From contig JAMPDE010000001.1 of assembly GCA_023665825.1 (NCBI GenBank), forward strand, positions 1,227,581 to 1,261,862: DNA of 34,282 bases, in the 5' to 3' direction. This DNA is from Alistipes senegalensis. GTDB taxonomy: Bacteria > Bacteroidota > Bacteroidia > Bacteroidales > Rikenellaceae. The notes under the pieces were generated by a model. That model did no database searches, was not told where the DNA came from, and was given only the letters and a program-made list of their open reading frames with translations. Below are positions 15,922 through 25,213 of the stretch, piece after piece; position 1 is the stretch's first letter, and each line of letters begins with the position of its first letter. The position numbers were made by a program, and so were the translations under genes.

Positions 15922-17043
15922 ATGATGAAATACCAATTATCCACTTTGATTTCGAGCGTCGCGGCGGGGTTGCTGCTCGTCGGATGTTACAACGATTTCG
16001 ACACTCCGTCGCCTGCGCCGGTCATGACCGACGAACAGATGCTGGAAGACGGCCTCGCCTATATTTCGATCGGGGATTTGAAGCAGAAATTCTATTCGGC
16101 CAAAGGCGATAATCCGGGCCAGCCCGGCTCGCTGACCATCGCCGAGCCGTTGTATACGCGCGGAAAGGTCATTTCGAGCGACCGCGACGGCAACATCTAC
16201 AAGTCGCTTTATATTTACGACAGCGGGAGCCAATCCGCGATTGAATTGAAACTCGCTTCGGGCAATTACCTGTTCCATCCTGTCGGTCAGATCGTGTTCG
16301 TGAAGTTGCAGGAGCTCGTCGTCGGGAATTATCGCGGCATGTTGAGCATCGGTACGCGTTCTTCCGACACGAACTATTCCAACGACAACATCGAAACCGA
16401 CATCCTGCGTCGGGAGCATATTTTCGCCGGCGAACAGCAGGCGATGCTCGCTTCCGACACGTTGGTGATTACGAAGGAAAACTACACGACGGTACTGAAC
16501 GAGAGCAACGGCATGTATGGTCAAAACGCATTGGGCCGACTGGTACGCTTCGAGGGGGTAAAAAGCCATTACGGTACGGCTAAATGGGGTTACCAGAATA
16601 CGTTCCCCAATTATTTCGCCAACAGCACCTCCTACGATGTCAATTCGCCCGGTTGGAGCGATATTCCCGAGTGGGCCACTTGGGCGGCCAAACGTGCTTT
16701 GCCCAATGCGAGCGGTTCTTTCACGGAGACCTATTTCTACGGTTCCGCATGGTTCACCTACGCCGACCCGAACGAGGGTGCTCAAGGGAAGTATACGCCC
16801 GGAAATTACGTCATCCGCACGAGCGGTTACAGTTCGTTCCGTGACGGCCGTATCCCGGCCGACGGTGCAACGGTCGATATCACGGCCATCTACACGATTT
16901 ATACGAGTTCGAGTGCGACGCCGGCTACGGCCAAAGGCAACTGCGCCTACCAGTTGGTGCTCAACAGCGAAAAGGATGTCGTCGTGAAAAACGATGGATC
17001 GGAGACCTCCGACGAGCCTGCAAATCCCGATTCGCAGGAATAA
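15922..17043 (+). CDS. DUF5689-type lipoprotein, partner of the TonB receptor
   Basis: 373 residues from the ATG at 15922 (a second ATG at 15925 is equally possible). The signal ends LLLVGC with YNDFDTP after the Cys, predicting an outer-membrane lipoprotein. Residues about 45-190 have the DUF5689 pattern: SIGDLKQKFYSA, TRGKVISSDRDGNIYKSLYIYD, GQIVFVKLQELVVG and a YRGMLSIG segment. This suggests an OB-like beta barrel of the kind that often binds nucleic acid. The fold is inferred from the strand pattern, not proved. The C-terminal half (about 190-355) is rich in aromatic residues and not assigned; the last 15 residues are acidic and likely disordered. It occupies the SusD position after the receptor, so I read it as the surface lid or capture protein. 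It is the last gene before a strong terminator. Confidence 0.85.
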   Translation: MMKYQLSTLISSVAAGLLLVGCYNDFDTPSPAPVMTDEQMLEDGLAYISIGDLKQKFYSAKGDNPGQPGSLTIAEPLYTRGKVISSDRDGNIYKSLYIYDSGSQSAIELKLASGNYLFHPVGQIVFVKLQELVVGNYRGMLSIGTRSSDTNYSNDNIETDILRREHIFAGEQQAMLASDTLVITKENYTTVLNESNGMYGQNALGRLVRFEGVKSHYGTAKWGYQNTFPNYFANSTSYDVNSPGWSDIPEWATWAAKRALPNASGSFTETYFYGSAWFTYADPNEGAQGKYTPGNYVIRTSGYSSFRDGRIPADGATVDITAIYTIYTSSSATPATAKGNCAYQLVLNSEKDVVVKNDGSETSDEPANPDSQE

Positions 17044-17061
17044 CACCGAAATGTGCTTATT

Positions 17062-17107
17062 GAAAAGCGAGCCGTGTCCGACGAAAATCGGACACGGCTC
17101 GCTTTTC
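17062..17107. terminator. Bidirectional terminator closing the nuclease/TonB locus
   Basis: A perfect 20-bp stem (17062-17081 with 17088-17107) around the loop CGAAAA, with AAAA and TTTT at the base of the stem, so it works on both strands. It separates the DUF5689 lipoprotein gene from the convergent esterase gene. Confidence 0.92.
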
Positions 17108-17124
17108 GCTTCGTTGCGTGCGCC

Positions 17125-18561
17125 TTACTGCGCAGGCTGACGGTCGGGACGATCCGACCGGAACGGTACGGCCGGATGCCCGTAGACGTTGATCAGATTT
17201 CCGGGCAGATAGTTGCGGAACGCATACCGCACGGCTTTCGGTTCGGCCACTGCGGGCGAAACGACCTCTACGATGGATTTCGACTTCACGATACGGCCCT
17301 TTGCCTTGTAGAAAACGCCGTCGGCTCCGGCCAGCTCAAATCCCGTAATCGTTTGTCCGAGCGGGCCGATTCCCATGCGGAGTTCTCCGAAATGCACGAA
17401 TGCTTTGCCGTTGCGGAATTCCACTTTCGTGTAGTGCGGTGCTTCGGTGTCGAACAACTCTTTGCGGTCGTAGGTTCGACGGAGGGCGGCGAGTGCCAGC
17501 CGTTCGCCGATGGGGCGTTTCGGTGCCGGATGGATGCAGTTCGCATCGCCTATGTCCGTCGTCGCAATCAGCGCGGCATTGGGAATGAGTTTCATCGCAT
17601 CGCTTTGCGCTTCGACCACTTGTGCCGCGTCGATTCCCATCGGGTCGCCATAGACGTGAGGGGCGATCTGAATGCACAGGAAGGTCATCCGGTTCTCTGT
17701 GTCGCTCCATGCCGTGCGCCAGTCGGCGACCATCCGTTCCAGCAGGCGGGCGTAGTGCGGTGCTTCGCTGCGGTTGGATTCGCCTTGATACCAGACGAAT
17801 CCGCGCGCCGCATAACCGGCGATCGGCGTGATCATTCCGTTGCGTAGGGTTCCGCATTTCGCATTCGGATGGATTTTCGGGTCGGCATTGATTTTTTCGA
17901 TGTCGTAACCCATTCCGCGCAGGTCGTCGACGTTCGACCACGCTTCGATTTTCGAGCCGCCCCAGCTGGTCGAAACGATGCCGACCGGCACGTCGAGCGC
18001 CTGCGTCAGTGCCCGCGCGAAAAAGTATCCTACGGCGCTCATGTGCGGGGCCGTCGTGGGCGAGGGTACCTCCCAGCGCCCTTCTACGTCGTCCAGCGGT
18101 TGCATGGCATCGCGGCGTTTGACCGTCAGCATGCGGATGCGGCCGGCGTATTCGGGCGATTCGAGTACGGTCGGAAGCGCATCGTCGACCGGTTGCCCCA
18201 CGTAGCCGCACAGCGGCATGTACATGTTCGACTGTCCCGAGCAGATCCACACTTCGCCGATGAGCAGGTTGCGCAGCACCACTTTCGAGTCCCGGTCGCT
18301 GACGGTCAGCGTTTGCGGTTCGTAGGAACCGGCCGGTGTGGGCAGTTCCGCGCTCCAGCGGCCTTGTTCTACGGTCGCACGGACGGGTTTTGCGGCCCAC
18401 GATGCTTTCAGCAGCACCTCTTTGGCATCCGAACGTCCCCAGATGCGGACATTCTGTTGTTGTTGCAGTACGGCGTTGTCCCCGAATATCGAGGGCAGGG
18501 TTACTTCGGCCGCCGCAGGCGATGCGATGGCCGCAAGCAATACGATAATCCACTTTTTCAT
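17125..18561 (-). CDS. Secreted sialate O-acetylesterase (SGNH/GDSL hydrolase)
   Basis: 478 residues from the ATG at 18561 with a Sec signal (KKWIIVLLAAIASPAAA). The SGNH blocks are visible: CSGQSNMYM with the nucleophile Ser near residue 108, VWYQGESNR and the catalytic pair in GDANCIHPAPKRPIGE. The family removes O-acetyl groups from sialic acid or from plant polysaccharides; which one cannot be told here. An ATG at 18651 lies within the -7 box of its own promoter and would place the signal peptide internally, so it is rejected. It is monocistronic, convergent with the locus upstream and divergent from rlmD. It may help the cell use mucin or dietary glycans. Confidence 0.9.
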   Translation of the reverse strand: MKKWIIVLLAAIASPAAAEVTLPSIFGDNAVLQQQQNVRIWGRSDAKEVLLKASWAAKPVRATVEQGRWSAELPTPAGSYEPQTLTVSDRDSKVVLRNLLIGEVWICSGQSNMYMPLCGYVGQPVDDALPTVLESPEYAGRIRMLTVKRRDAMQPLDDVEGRWEVPSPTTAPHMSAVGYFFARALTQALDVPVGIVSTSWGGSKIEAWSNVDDLRGMGYDIEKINADPKIHPNAKCGTLRNGMITPIAGYAARGFVWYQGESNRSEAPHYARLLERMVADWRTAWSDTENRMTFLCIQIAPHVYGDPMGIDAAQVVEAQSDAMKLIPNAALIATTDIGDANCIHPAPKRPIGERLALAALRRTYDRKELFDTEAPHYTKVEFRNGKAFVHFGELRMGIGPLGQTITGFELAGADGVFYKAKGRIVKSKSIVEVVSPAVAEPKAVRYAFRNYLPGNLINVYGHPAVPFRSDRPDRQPAQ

Positions 18562-18648
18562 CTTCGGATCAGTGTGTTTTTTAGGTTTGTAAGATTTTAT
18601 CGGGCATGTTTCGGCCGAATCGACGAACCGGTTCCGTCCGAAACCAAA

Positions 18649-18680
18649 CAAAGATAGCCGAAACCCGATAGACGGCCAAA
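18649..18680 (-). promoter_or_regulatory. Promoter of the esterase gene
   Basis: On the - strand, TTTG (18680-18677), a 20-base spacer and TATCTTTG (18656-18649) are a full match to the Bacteroidetes consensus. Transcription should begin near 18642, giving a leader of about 80 bases to the ATG at 18561. Confidence 0.75.
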
Positions 18681-18697
18681 TCTCGAAATAAAAATTT

Positions 18698-18705
18698 TAT
18701 CTTTG
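18698..18705 (+). promoter_or_regulatory. Putative -7 box of rlmD
   Basis: TATCTTTG lies 19 bases before the rlmD ATG, so the leader would be very short (about 13 bases). There is no TTTG at the -33 position. It is divergent from, and nearly overlaps, the esterase promoter. Confidence 0.5.
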
Positions 18706-18724
18706 CTCCCACAAACGGAAATCT

Positions 18725-20140
18725 ATGGCAAGAAAGAAAGCGAATTACCCTTTGATCGAGGGGCTCGAAATAACGACCCTCGCCGCCGAAGGCAAGGCGA
18801 TGGGCCGCTGGAACGACGTGGTGGTATTCGTCCCGATGACCGTTCCGGGCGATGTCGTCGACGTGCAGATACGGTGCAAGCGGCGGCGTTTCATGGAGGG
18901 TTACGTCGTCCGGTACGTGCGCCGGTCGCCCATGCGGGCCGAGCCGTTCTGCGAGCATTTCGGCACCTGCGGCGGGTGCAAATGGCAGAACCTGCCTTAC
19001 GGCGAGCAGCTGGCATTCAAGACCGCGCAGGTGCGCGACCAGCTGACCCGCATCGGCAAAATCGAACTGCCCGAAATCGCATCTTGCTTGGGCTCTGCCC
19101 GGACGCAGTTCTACCGCAACAAATTGGAATTCACCTTCGCCGACCGCCGTTGGTTGACCCGCGAAGAGATTGCGGCCGATGCCGACATCGTGGCCGGGCC
19201 TGCCGCCGGTTTCCACATTCCCGACATGTTCGACAAGGTGTTGGACATCCGCCGGTGCTGGTTGCAGCCCGACCCGTCGAACGCCATCCGCACCGAAACC
19301 AAGCGTTTTTGCCTCGAACACGGTTACTCGTTCCACAACGCCCGCGAGCATACGGGCTTGATGCGCAACCTGACTGTCCGCACCGCTTCGACCGGCGAAG
19401 TGATGGTCATCGTCGTCTTCGGGGCCGACGAGCGCGAGAAAATCGCCGCCTTGTTGGAGCACCTCGCTGCGACTTTCCCCGAAATCACGTCGTTGTTCTA
19501 TATCGTTAATACCAAGTTCAACGATTCGACCGCCGACCTCGACCCCGTGCTCTATCGCGGCAAGGACCATATCGTCGAGGAGATGGAGGGCTTGCGTTTC
19601 AAGGTGGGGCCTAAGTCGTTCTACCAGACCAATTCGGCACAGGCCTACGAGCTCTACAAGGTCGCCCGCGATTTCGCCGACCTGCACCCCGACGAGGTGC
19701 TTTACGACCTTTATACCGGAACGGGTACCATTGCCAACTTCTGCGCTTCGCGATGCGCGCGCGTCGTCGGCATCGAGTACGTCCCCGAAGCCATCGCCGA
19801 CGCCCGTGTCAATTCCGAGACAAACGGCATCGCCAATACCGTGTTCTATGCGGGCGATATGAAAGCCGTGTTGGACGATGCTTTCATCGCCGCGAACGGC
19901 CGTCCCGACGTCATCATCCTCGACCCGCCGCGTGCTGGGGTCGACGAGCCGGTCATCGAGGTGATTCGCCGCGCCGCTCCCGCGCGCATCGTCTACGTCA
20001 GCTGCAATCCTGCTACGCAGGCCCGCGATTTGGCCTTGCTGGACGCCGATTACCGCGTTGCTGCCGTGCAGCCCGTCGATATGTTCCCGCATACGCACCA
20101 TGTCGAGAATGTCGTGAAATTGGTGCGGCGCGACGCATAG
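18725..20140 (+). CDS. rlmD: 23S rRNA (uracil-5)-methyltransferase, RlmD/RumA family
   Basis: 471 residues. A TRAM-like RNA-binding domain (about 1-65) comes first. The Fe4S4 ligands Cys76, Cys82, Cys85 and Cys178 ([11 protein letters not shown] and RRCWLQ) follow. The Rossmann methyltransferase domain has [22 protein letters not shown], the nucleophile Cys427 in VSCNPAT and Glu461 in HVENVV. The enzyme transfers a methyl from S-adenosylmethionine to C5 of uridine, in this family usually U1939 (E. coli numbering) of 23S rRNA. The cluster-binding form fits RlmD; an RlmCD-like dual-site enzyme or a tRNA target cannot be excluded. It may be co-transcribed with the zinc transporter gene 31 bases downstream. 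Confidence 0.92.
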   Translation: MARKKANYPLIEGLEITTLAAEGKAMGRWNDVVVFVPMTVPGDVVDVQIRCKRRRFMEGYVVRYVRRSPMRAEPFCEHFGTCGGCKWQNLPYGEQLAFKTAQVRDQLTRIGKIELPEIASCLGSARTQFYRNKLEFTFADRRWLTREEIAADADIVAGPAAGFHIPDMFDKVLDIRRCWLQPDPSNAIRTETKRFCLEHGYSFHNAREHTGLMRNLTVRTASTGEVMVIVVFGADEREKIAALLEHLAATFPEITSLFYIVNTKFNDSTADLDPVLYRGKDHIVEEMEGLRFKVGPKSFYQTNSAQAYELYKVARDFADLHPDEVLYDLYTGTGTIANFCASRCARVVGIEYVPEAIADARVNSETNGIANTVFYAGDMKAVLDDAFIAANGRPDVIILDPPRAGVDEPVIEVIRRAAPARIVYVSCNPATQARDLALLDADYRVAAVQPVDMFPHTHHVENVVKLVRRDA

Positions 20141-20171
20141 CACCGTTTTTGCTGGGAATGCGGCATTCGCC

Positions 20172-20972
20172 ATGAATGAAAATCTGATCGTACCGTTTTT
20201 GCTGACGCTCGGCGCCGGTCTCGCGACCGGTATCGGCAGCTTGGTCGCTTTCTTCGCCAAACATACCAACCGGCGGCTGCTTTCGTTTTCGCTCGGTCTG
20301 TCGGGCGGGGTGATGGTCTACGTGTCGTTCGTCGAGTTGTTCCCGCAGGCCGAAACTGCGCTCTTGGAGGCATGGAGCGGCGGAACGGGACACTGGCTTG
20401 CGGTCGCGGCTTTTTTCGGCGGTATGTTACTGATCGGTATCATCGACCGGCTCGTGCCGTCGGCCGAGAATCCGCACGAGGCGCATCTCGTCGAAGAGAT
20501 GAAACGGCGTCCGCATAACCCCAAGCTGATGCGCATGGGGCTTATGACGACGCTCGCTATCGCCATTCATAACTTTCCCGAAGGAATCGCCACGTTCGCG
20601 GCGGCGGTCGACAACCGCACGTTGGGCGTCGCCATTGCCGTCGCGATCGCCATCCACAACATCCCGGAGGGTATCGCGGTCTCCGTGCCCGTGTTTTACG
20701 CTACGGGCAACCGGCGCAAGGCGTTCGTCTACTCGTTGTTGTCGGGGTTGGCCGAGCCGGTCGGGGCGTTGCTGGCTTGGGTGGCGTTGATGCCCTTCAT
20801 GACGCCCACGCTCATGGGGTGCGTCCTCGCGGGCGTCGCCGGCATCATGGTCTTCATCTCCATCGACGAACTGCTTCCGGCCGCCCGCGAATACGGCGAG
20901 GCGCACACGGCCATCTACGGCGTGGTTTCGGGCATGGCGCTGATGGCGGTCAGTCTGTTGATGCTGAAATAA
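20172..20972 (+). CDS. zupT: ZIP-family metal transporter (ZupT-like)
   Basis: 266 residues with about eight transmembrane segments. The paired metal-site motifs HNFPEG (about residue 133) and HNIPEG (about residue 163) in adjacent helices, plus an SFVELFPQ helix, identify the ZupT branch, which imports Zn2+ and other divalent metals. A polar loop with His and Glu residues (about 95-120) matches the metal-rich loop between helices III and IV. It ends 10 bases before the next transporter gene. Confidence 0.92.
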   Translation: MNENLIVPFLLTLGAGLATGIGSLVAFFAKHTNRRLLSFSLGLSGGVMVYVSFVELFPQAETALLEAWSGGTGHWLAVAAFFGGMLLIGIIDRLVPSAENPHEAHLVEEMKRRPHNPKLMRMGLMTTLAIAIHNFPEGIATFAAAVDNRTLGVAIAVAIAIHNIPEGIAVSVPVFYATGNRRKAFVYSLLSGLAEPVGALLAWVALMPFMTPTLMGCVLAGVAGIMVFISIDELLPAAREYGEAHTAIYGVVSGMALMAVSLLMLK

Positions 20973-20982
20973 GAATCGGATT

Positions 20983-21951
20983 ATGGAGATACTCGTTCTG
21001 TTATTGGGTTTGGCGCTGATACTTGGCGGCGCCAATTTTCTGACCGACGGTGCCGCCGCCGTCGCACAGCGTTTCCGCGTGCCGGAGTTCATCATCGGTC
21101 TGACCGTCATCGCCGTCGGCACTTCGACCCCCGAACTGGTCGTTTCCGTGCTTTCGGCCATTGCCGGCAAAAGCGACGTGGCGATCGGCAACGTCGTCGG
21201 CTCCAACCTTTTCAATGTCTTCGTCATCGTGGGCATCTGCGCCGTGATTCGCCCGCTGCCGCTCACGTCCGGTAATATCCGGCGCGACATACCTTTCGGC
21301 ATGCTCGGTTCGCTGTTGCTGTTGTTCGTCGCGTGCGACCGCTTTTTCGGGTTCGGCGATGCCGACCGCATCGGGCGCGCAGAGGGCATCGGCATGTTCC
21401 TGCTCTATGTTTTCGTCATGTGGTACACGGTGAAGCACACCGAACGGCCCGTCGTTTCGGAGACCGCATGCCCGACCGAATCGCAGCGGCAGCCCTCCGT
21501 CAAATTGTGGCTTGCCGTCGTGATGATTATCGGCGGGCTGGCGGCTTTGATCGGCGGCGGCGAGTTGTTCCTCGACAGCGCGACCCGCATCGCCCGCAAA
21601 TTGGGCGTCAGCGAATCGGTCATCGCCATTACGCTCGTTGCGGGCGGTACGTCGTTGCCCGAATTGGCCTCGTCGGTCGTTTCGTTGTTGAAGGGGCGCG
21701 CCGAAATGGCGTTGGGCAACGTGCTGGGCTCGAACATCGCCAATATCCTCTTGATTCTCGGGGTGAGTGCCACGATTCATCCGCTTTCGATGGGTGGTAT
21801 CACGTTCGCCGACATCCTGATGGTCGTGTTGAGTTCGCTGGTGCTTTTCCTCGCGGCCTTTACCTTCCGGCGCAAGGCCATCGACCGCGCGGAGGGCGTG
21901 CTCTTCTTGGCGATTTACATCGTTTACATCGGCTGCTTGGTCAGCAGGTAG
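20983..21951 (+). CDS. Calcium/sodium antiporter family protein (YrbG-like)
   Basis: 322 residues with about ten transmembrane segments in two inverted halves. The alpha repeats carry the CaCA signature: GTSTPELVVSVLSAIAG with GNVVGSNLFN in the first half, and GGTSLPELASSVVSL with GNVLGSNIAN in the second. The family exchanges Ca2+ for Na+ or H+ across the inner membrane. It is 10 bases after zupT, so the two form a cation-transport pair. Its last 28 bases overlap the 3' end of mutY on the other strand. Confidence 0.92.
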   Translation: MEILVLLLGLALILGGANFLTDGAAAVAQRFRVPEFIIGLTVIAVGTSTPELVVSVLSAIAGKSDVAIGNVVGSNLFNVFVIVGICAVIRPLPLTSGNIRRDIPFGMLGSLLLLFVACDRFFGFGDADRIGRAEGIGMFLLYVFVMWYTVKHTERPVVSETACPTESQRQPSVKLWLAVVMIIGGLAALIGGGELFLDSATRIARKLGVSESVIAITLVAGGTSLPELASSVVSLLKGRAEMALGNVLGSNIANILLILGVSATIHPLSMGGITFADILMVVLSSLVLFLAAFTFRRKAIDRAEGVLFLAIYIVYIGCLVSR

Positions 21952-22967
21952 CGTTCCAGTAGGCGCGGTACGGCGTAGTCGTCCACGTCCGCAATCGCTA
22001 CGGCGCAGGCTTCCGCCGCCGGAGCGAACGCTTCGACTTCGATGCGGTGCACTGTCGCGAAGATGCGTTGGTGCGACAGCTGGTGCTTCGACAGGTCGAT
22101 GCTTTCGCGCAGCACCCATTTGTCTCCGACCCAGCGGCGGAATTCTTCCGTTCGCGGGAGTTCGCACTCCTCTGCGCCGGTTTCCACCAGCGGAAATTCG
22201 TAAAGTCCCTGCCAGATGTCGCCCGCGCCGCGCCGGTGCAGGACTGTGCGGTCGCCGCAGACGATGTGCAGATAATGGAACCGTCGATCGCGGACGTGCG
22301 TGCGGCCTTGTTTGACGGGGCGTTCGGCAACGGTTCCGGCCGCACGGGCCGCACAGCGTTCCGCCAGCGGACATTCGTTGCAGCGGGGTTGAGCCGGCGT
22401 GCAGAGCGTCGCGCCGAAATCCATGACGGCCTGATTGTAGGCGGAGGGTTGCGCTTCGCCGAGCAGCTCCTGCGCCAGCGCGGCGAAAAGTTTCTTTCCG
22501 GTGCCCGTGTCGATGGGTTCCGCCAAATCGAACAGACGCGCCAGCACCCGATGGAAATTCCCGTCGACGGCGGCGTGGGGCAGGTCATAGGCGAACGCAC
22601 AGACAGCCGCTGCCGTGTAGTCACCCACTCCGCACAGCGAGCGCACTCCCTCGTAGGTCTCGGGGAAACGGCCGCCGAACTCCGCCATGATTTGTTTTGC
22701 GGCCGCATGGAGGTTGCGGGCACGGCTGTAATACCCCAGCCCTTGCCACAGTTTCAGCACTTCGTCCTCATTGGCGGTGGCGAGCGAAGCGACCGTCGGG
22801 AACCGTTGCGTGAAACGGAGGTAGTACTCCGTGCCTTGCGCCACGCGGGTCTGTTGCAGAATCACTTCCGACAGCCAGATGCGATAGGGGTCGCGTGTTT
22901 CGCGCCAAGGCAGCGAACGCCCGCAGCGTCCGTACCATTCGACGAGTATGTCGGCGACCGTGTGCAT
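21924..22967 (-). CDS. mutY: A/G-specific adenine glycosylase
   Basis: 347 residues from the ATG at 22967. MutY removes A mispaired with 8-oxoguanine. The catalytic Glu is in WLSEVILQQTRV, the helix-hairpin-helix in VRSLCGVGDYTAAAV, the catalytic Asp in VDGNFHRV and the Fe4S4 ligands in CTPAQPRCNECPLAERC. A C-terminal NUDIX-like domain (about 225-347) recognises 8-oxoG. An ATG at 22988 would begin on or before the transcription start expected from the promoter at 22988-23020, so 22967 is preferred. The 3' end overlaps the antiporter gene by 28 bases on the opposite strand, with no terminator between them. Confidence 0.94.
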   Translation of the reverse strand: MHTVADILVEWYGRCGRSLPWRETRDPYRIWLSEVILQQTRVAQGTEYYLRFTQRFPTVASLATANEDEVLKLWQGLGYYSRARNLHAAAKQIMAEFGGRFPETYEGVRSLCGVGDYTAAAVCAFAYDLPHAAVDGNFHRVLARLFDLAEPIDTGTGKKLFAALAQELLGEAQPSAYNQAVMDFGATLCTPAQPRCNECPLAERCAARAAGTVAERPVKQGRTHVRDRRFHYLHIVCGDRTVLHRRGAGDIWQGLYEFPLVETGAEECELPRTEEFRRWVGDKWVLRESIDLSKHQLSHQRIFATVHRIEVEAFAPAAEACAVAIADVDDYAVPRLLERYLLTKQPM

Positions 22968-22987
22968 GAACGAGGTGAATTTTGGCA

Positions 22988-23020
22988 CGAAGATACGATT
23001 TTTCCCGTTTCGGAATCAAA
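22988..23020 (-). promoter_or_regulatory. Promoter of mutY
   Basis: On the - strand, TTTG (23020-23017), a 21-base spacer and TATCTTCG (22995-22988) are one base off the consensus. Transcription would begin near 22981, leaving a very short leader to the ATG at 22967. Confidence 0.5.
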
Positions 23021-23057
23021 TTTGAAGCATTCGCCGTATCGTTAAAAGTCGAAAATT

Positions 23058-23363
23058 ATGGAAAAACGTCGCAATCTCGTGAACAACACCTCCGAAAGCC
23101 GTTACGAAATGGAGGTCGAGGGCCAGAAGGCCTATGTCGATTATCGGACTTATCCCGACGTCATCGAATTGACCTATACTTACGTTCCCCAGTCGTGTCG
23201 CGGCAAGCGGTTCGGGGGCGAGTTGGTCGAGTGCGTCTTGGAGCACGTTCGCGCGCAGCGTCTGAAAGTGATTCCGCGCTGCGGGTTCATTGCGCGGTGG
23301 ATTCAGATTCATCCCGAATGGGAGGGCATCGTCGCGACCGAGACCGTTCGGAGCGGGGAATAG
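23058..23363 (+). CDS. Small GNAT-fold N-acetyltransferase (YjdJ/NATD1-like)
   Basis: 101 residues. The short GNAT core is visible: RYEMEVEGQKAYVDYR, ELTYTYVPQSCRGKRFGG (the acetyl-CoA pyrophosphate loop, RGKRFG) and a final strand KVIPRCGFIARWIQIHPEW. This matches the 90-100 residue COG2388 type, whose substrate is generally unknown. It is a single gene, divergent from mutY and followed by a strong terminator. Confidence 0.88.
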   Translation: MEKRRNLVNNTSESRYEMEVEGQKAYVDYRTYPDVIELTYTYVPQSCRGKRFGGELVECVLEHVRAQRLKVIPRCGFIARWIQIHPEWEGIVATETVRSGE

Positions 23364-23365
23364 CG

Positions 23366-23391
23366 AAGGGGCCGTCCGAAACGGCCCCTTT
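23366..23391. terminator. Bidirectional terminator between the GNAT gene and gpmA
   Basis: AAGGGGCCGT (23366-23375) and ACGGCCCCTT (23381-23390) form a perfect 10-bp stem around CCGAA. It is followed by TTGTTCTATTT on the + strand and flanked by A residues on the other side. It sits three bases after the GNAT stop codon and just beyond the convergent gpmA stop. Confidence 0.88.
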
Positions 23392-23394
23392 GTT

Positions 23395-24141
23395 CTATTT
23401 CGCCTTGCCTTGCCGGGCGACCGCCTCCATACGGGCGGCGATTTCCGCAGGGTCGCCCAGAAAATAGTCGCCCACGCAGTTCAGTCCGTCGTCGAACTCG
23501 AAGACGTAAGGTGCCGCCGTCGGCAGGTTGAGTCCGGCGATTTCGTCGTCCGAGATGCCTTTGAGATGCTTGACGATTCCGCGCAGGCTGTTTCCGTGCG
23601 CCACGACCAGCAGCGCATCGTGATGCGCCAGCGCGGGCAGTATCTCGCATTGCCAGTAGGGGAGGGCACGCGCCACCGTATCCCGCAACGCCTCCGTGAG
23701 CGGCAATTCGGCATCGGGAATCCCCCGATAACGGATGTCCTGACGTGGATTGCGCGGATCGTCCGTCGCGAGCGGGGCGGGCGGTACGCCGTAGCTTCGT
23801 CGCCAGATGCGTACTTGTTCATCGCCGTATTTCGCGGCTGTTTCCGCTTTGTTCAGGCCTTGCAGCGCGCCGTAGTGCTTTTCGTTGAGGCGCCAGCTTT
23901 TCGATACCGGAAGCCATTGCGCGTCGAGTTCACGAAGCACGATATCGAGTGTCCGAACGGCTCGTTTCAGATAGGAGGTGTAGGCGTGTCCGAATCGGAA
24001 CCCTTCGCGGCGCAGCAACGCTCCGGCTTGCGCCGCTTCGCGTTCGCCCTGCTCGCTCAAATCGACGTCCGTCCAGCCCGTAAAGCGGTTTTCGCGGTTC
24101 CATACACTCTCGCCGTGGCGGAGCAACACGATTTTTTTCAT
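23395..24141 (-). CDS. gpmA: 2,3-bisphosphoglycerate-dependent phosphoglycerate mutase
   Basis: 248 residues, the typical size. It interconverts 3- and 2-phosphoglycerate in glycolysis. The phosphohistidine motif [18 protein letters not shown] contains His9; the second catalytic His is in [22 protein letters not shown] is also characteristic. The ATG overlaps the ldhA stop in an ATGA arrangement, so translation is coupled. The frame stays open far upstream, but that part is a shadow of ldhA. Confidence 0.95.
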   Translation of the reverse strand: MKKIVLLRHGESVWNRENRFTGWTDVDLSEQGEREAAQAGALLRREGFRFGHAYTSYLKRAVRTLDIVLRELDAQWLPVSKSWRLNEKHYGALQGLNKAETAAKYGDEQVRIWRRSYGVPPAPLATDDPRNPRQDIRYRGIPDAELPLTEALRDTVARALPYWQCEILPALAHHDALLVVAHGNSLRGIVKHLKGISDDEIAGLNLPTAAPYVFEFDDGLNCVGDYFLGDPAEIAARMEAVARQGKAK

Positions 24142-25154
24142 CCGACGACCCTTTCCGTTTCCAAAATTACCCGGTTTTGCAGCGTGCGGTGCTCGAAAAA
24201 GTCGTTGATGTTCCGCATCGTGACCTCCGCGATGTTGTCCAGCGCCTCGCGCGTGAAAAATCCCTGATGCGATGTGAGCAGCACGTTGTTGAACGACAGC
24301 AGCCGCGCCAGCATGTCGTCGTCCATGATGCGGTCGGAGGTGTCCTCGTAGAAATACTCCGCCTCTTCTTCGTACACGTCCAGTCCCGCCGCGCCTACCT
24401 GTTTCTCTTTCAGCCCTTCGATCAGCGCGGCCGTGTCGATCAGTTTTCCGCGTCCCGTGTTGATGATCATCACGCCCGATTTCATGCTTGCAATCGCCGC
24501 GCTGTCGATCATGTGGCGGGTCTGTTCGGTCAGCGGGCAATGCAGCGAAATGATGTCCGCCCGGCGGTAGAGTTCGTCCAGCGCGACGTATTCGATGCCC
24601 TCCGCCAGCGCATAGCGTTCGTCCGGCCGGATGTCGTAGGCGAGCACTTCCATGCCGAACCCTTTGAGGATGTGGATCAGTTGCCGGGCGATTTTTCCCG
24701 TGCCGACGATGCCGGCCGTCTTGCCGTAGAGGTCGAATCCCAGCAGTCCGTGCAGCGTGAAATTGCCGTCGCGCGTGCGCCAGTAGGCGCGGTGGATTTT
24801 GCGGTTGAGCGACAGAATCAGCGCTGCGGCATGTTCGGCGACGGCATGCGGCGAGTAGGCCGGTACGCGCACCACCGGAATGCCGTATTGCGCGGCTGCT
24901 TGCAAGTCGACGTTGTTGAATCCGGCGCAGCGCAGGGCGATGAGCCGCACTCCGAATTCGGAGAGCTGCCGGACGGTTTCGGCATCCACCGTGTCGTTGA
25001 CGAAGACGCACACCGCATCGGCGCCTTTCGCCAGCAGCGCATTTTTTGCGTTGAGGTGGCTGCGGTGGTAGACTATCTCGAATCCGTAGTTTTTTCGGAT
25101 CCGGTCGAACGACGTTCGGTCGTAGGGCTGCGTTCCGAATAGCATGACATCCAT
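24138..25154 (-). CDS. ldhA: D-lactate dehydrogenase (2-hydroxyacid dehydrogenase)
   Basis: 338 residues. NADH-dependent reduction of pyruvate to D-lactate is the expected reaction. The NAD-binding loop is [12 protein letters not shown]; the catalytic Arg lies in NTGRGKLID, Glu in DVYEEE and His in [17 protein letters not shown] is typical of the LdhA branch of fermentative bacteria. The start is the ATG at 25154 (MDVMLFGTQ); one at 25145 is possible. A small hairpin (CGGGC/GCCCG around an A-rich loop, 25158-25174) sits right before the start. Coupled to gpmA by a 4-base overlap, which pairs lower glycolysis with a fermentation outlet. Confidence 0.93.
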   Translation of the reverse strand: MDVMLFGTQPYDRTSFDRIRKNYGFEIVYHRSHLNAKNALLAKGADAVCVFVNDTVDAETVRQLSEFGVRLIALRCAGFNNVDLQAAAQYGIPVVRVPAYSPHAVAEHAAALILSLNRKIHRAYWRTRDGNFTLHGLLGFDLYGKTAGIVGTGKIARQLIHILKGFGMEVLAYDIRPDERYALAEGIEYVALDELYRRADIISLHCPLTEQTRHMIDSAAIASMKSGVMIINTGRGKLIDTAALIEGLKEKQVGAAGLDVYEEEAEYFYEDTSDRIMDDDMLARLLSFNNVLLTSHQGFFTREALDNIAEVTMRNINDFFEHRTLQNRVILETERVVG

Positions 25155-25213
25155 AATCGGGCGTTTTTTGCCCGGAACGTTGCAATTCGGATTCCAAAAC
25201 GGGATTTTTTCTG

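Noticed and set aside
23395-25197. A 600-residue gpmA with a long N-terminal extension
   Set aside because: The extension is an alternative-frame translation of ldhA. The true start is the ATG at 24141, which overlaps the ldhA stop.
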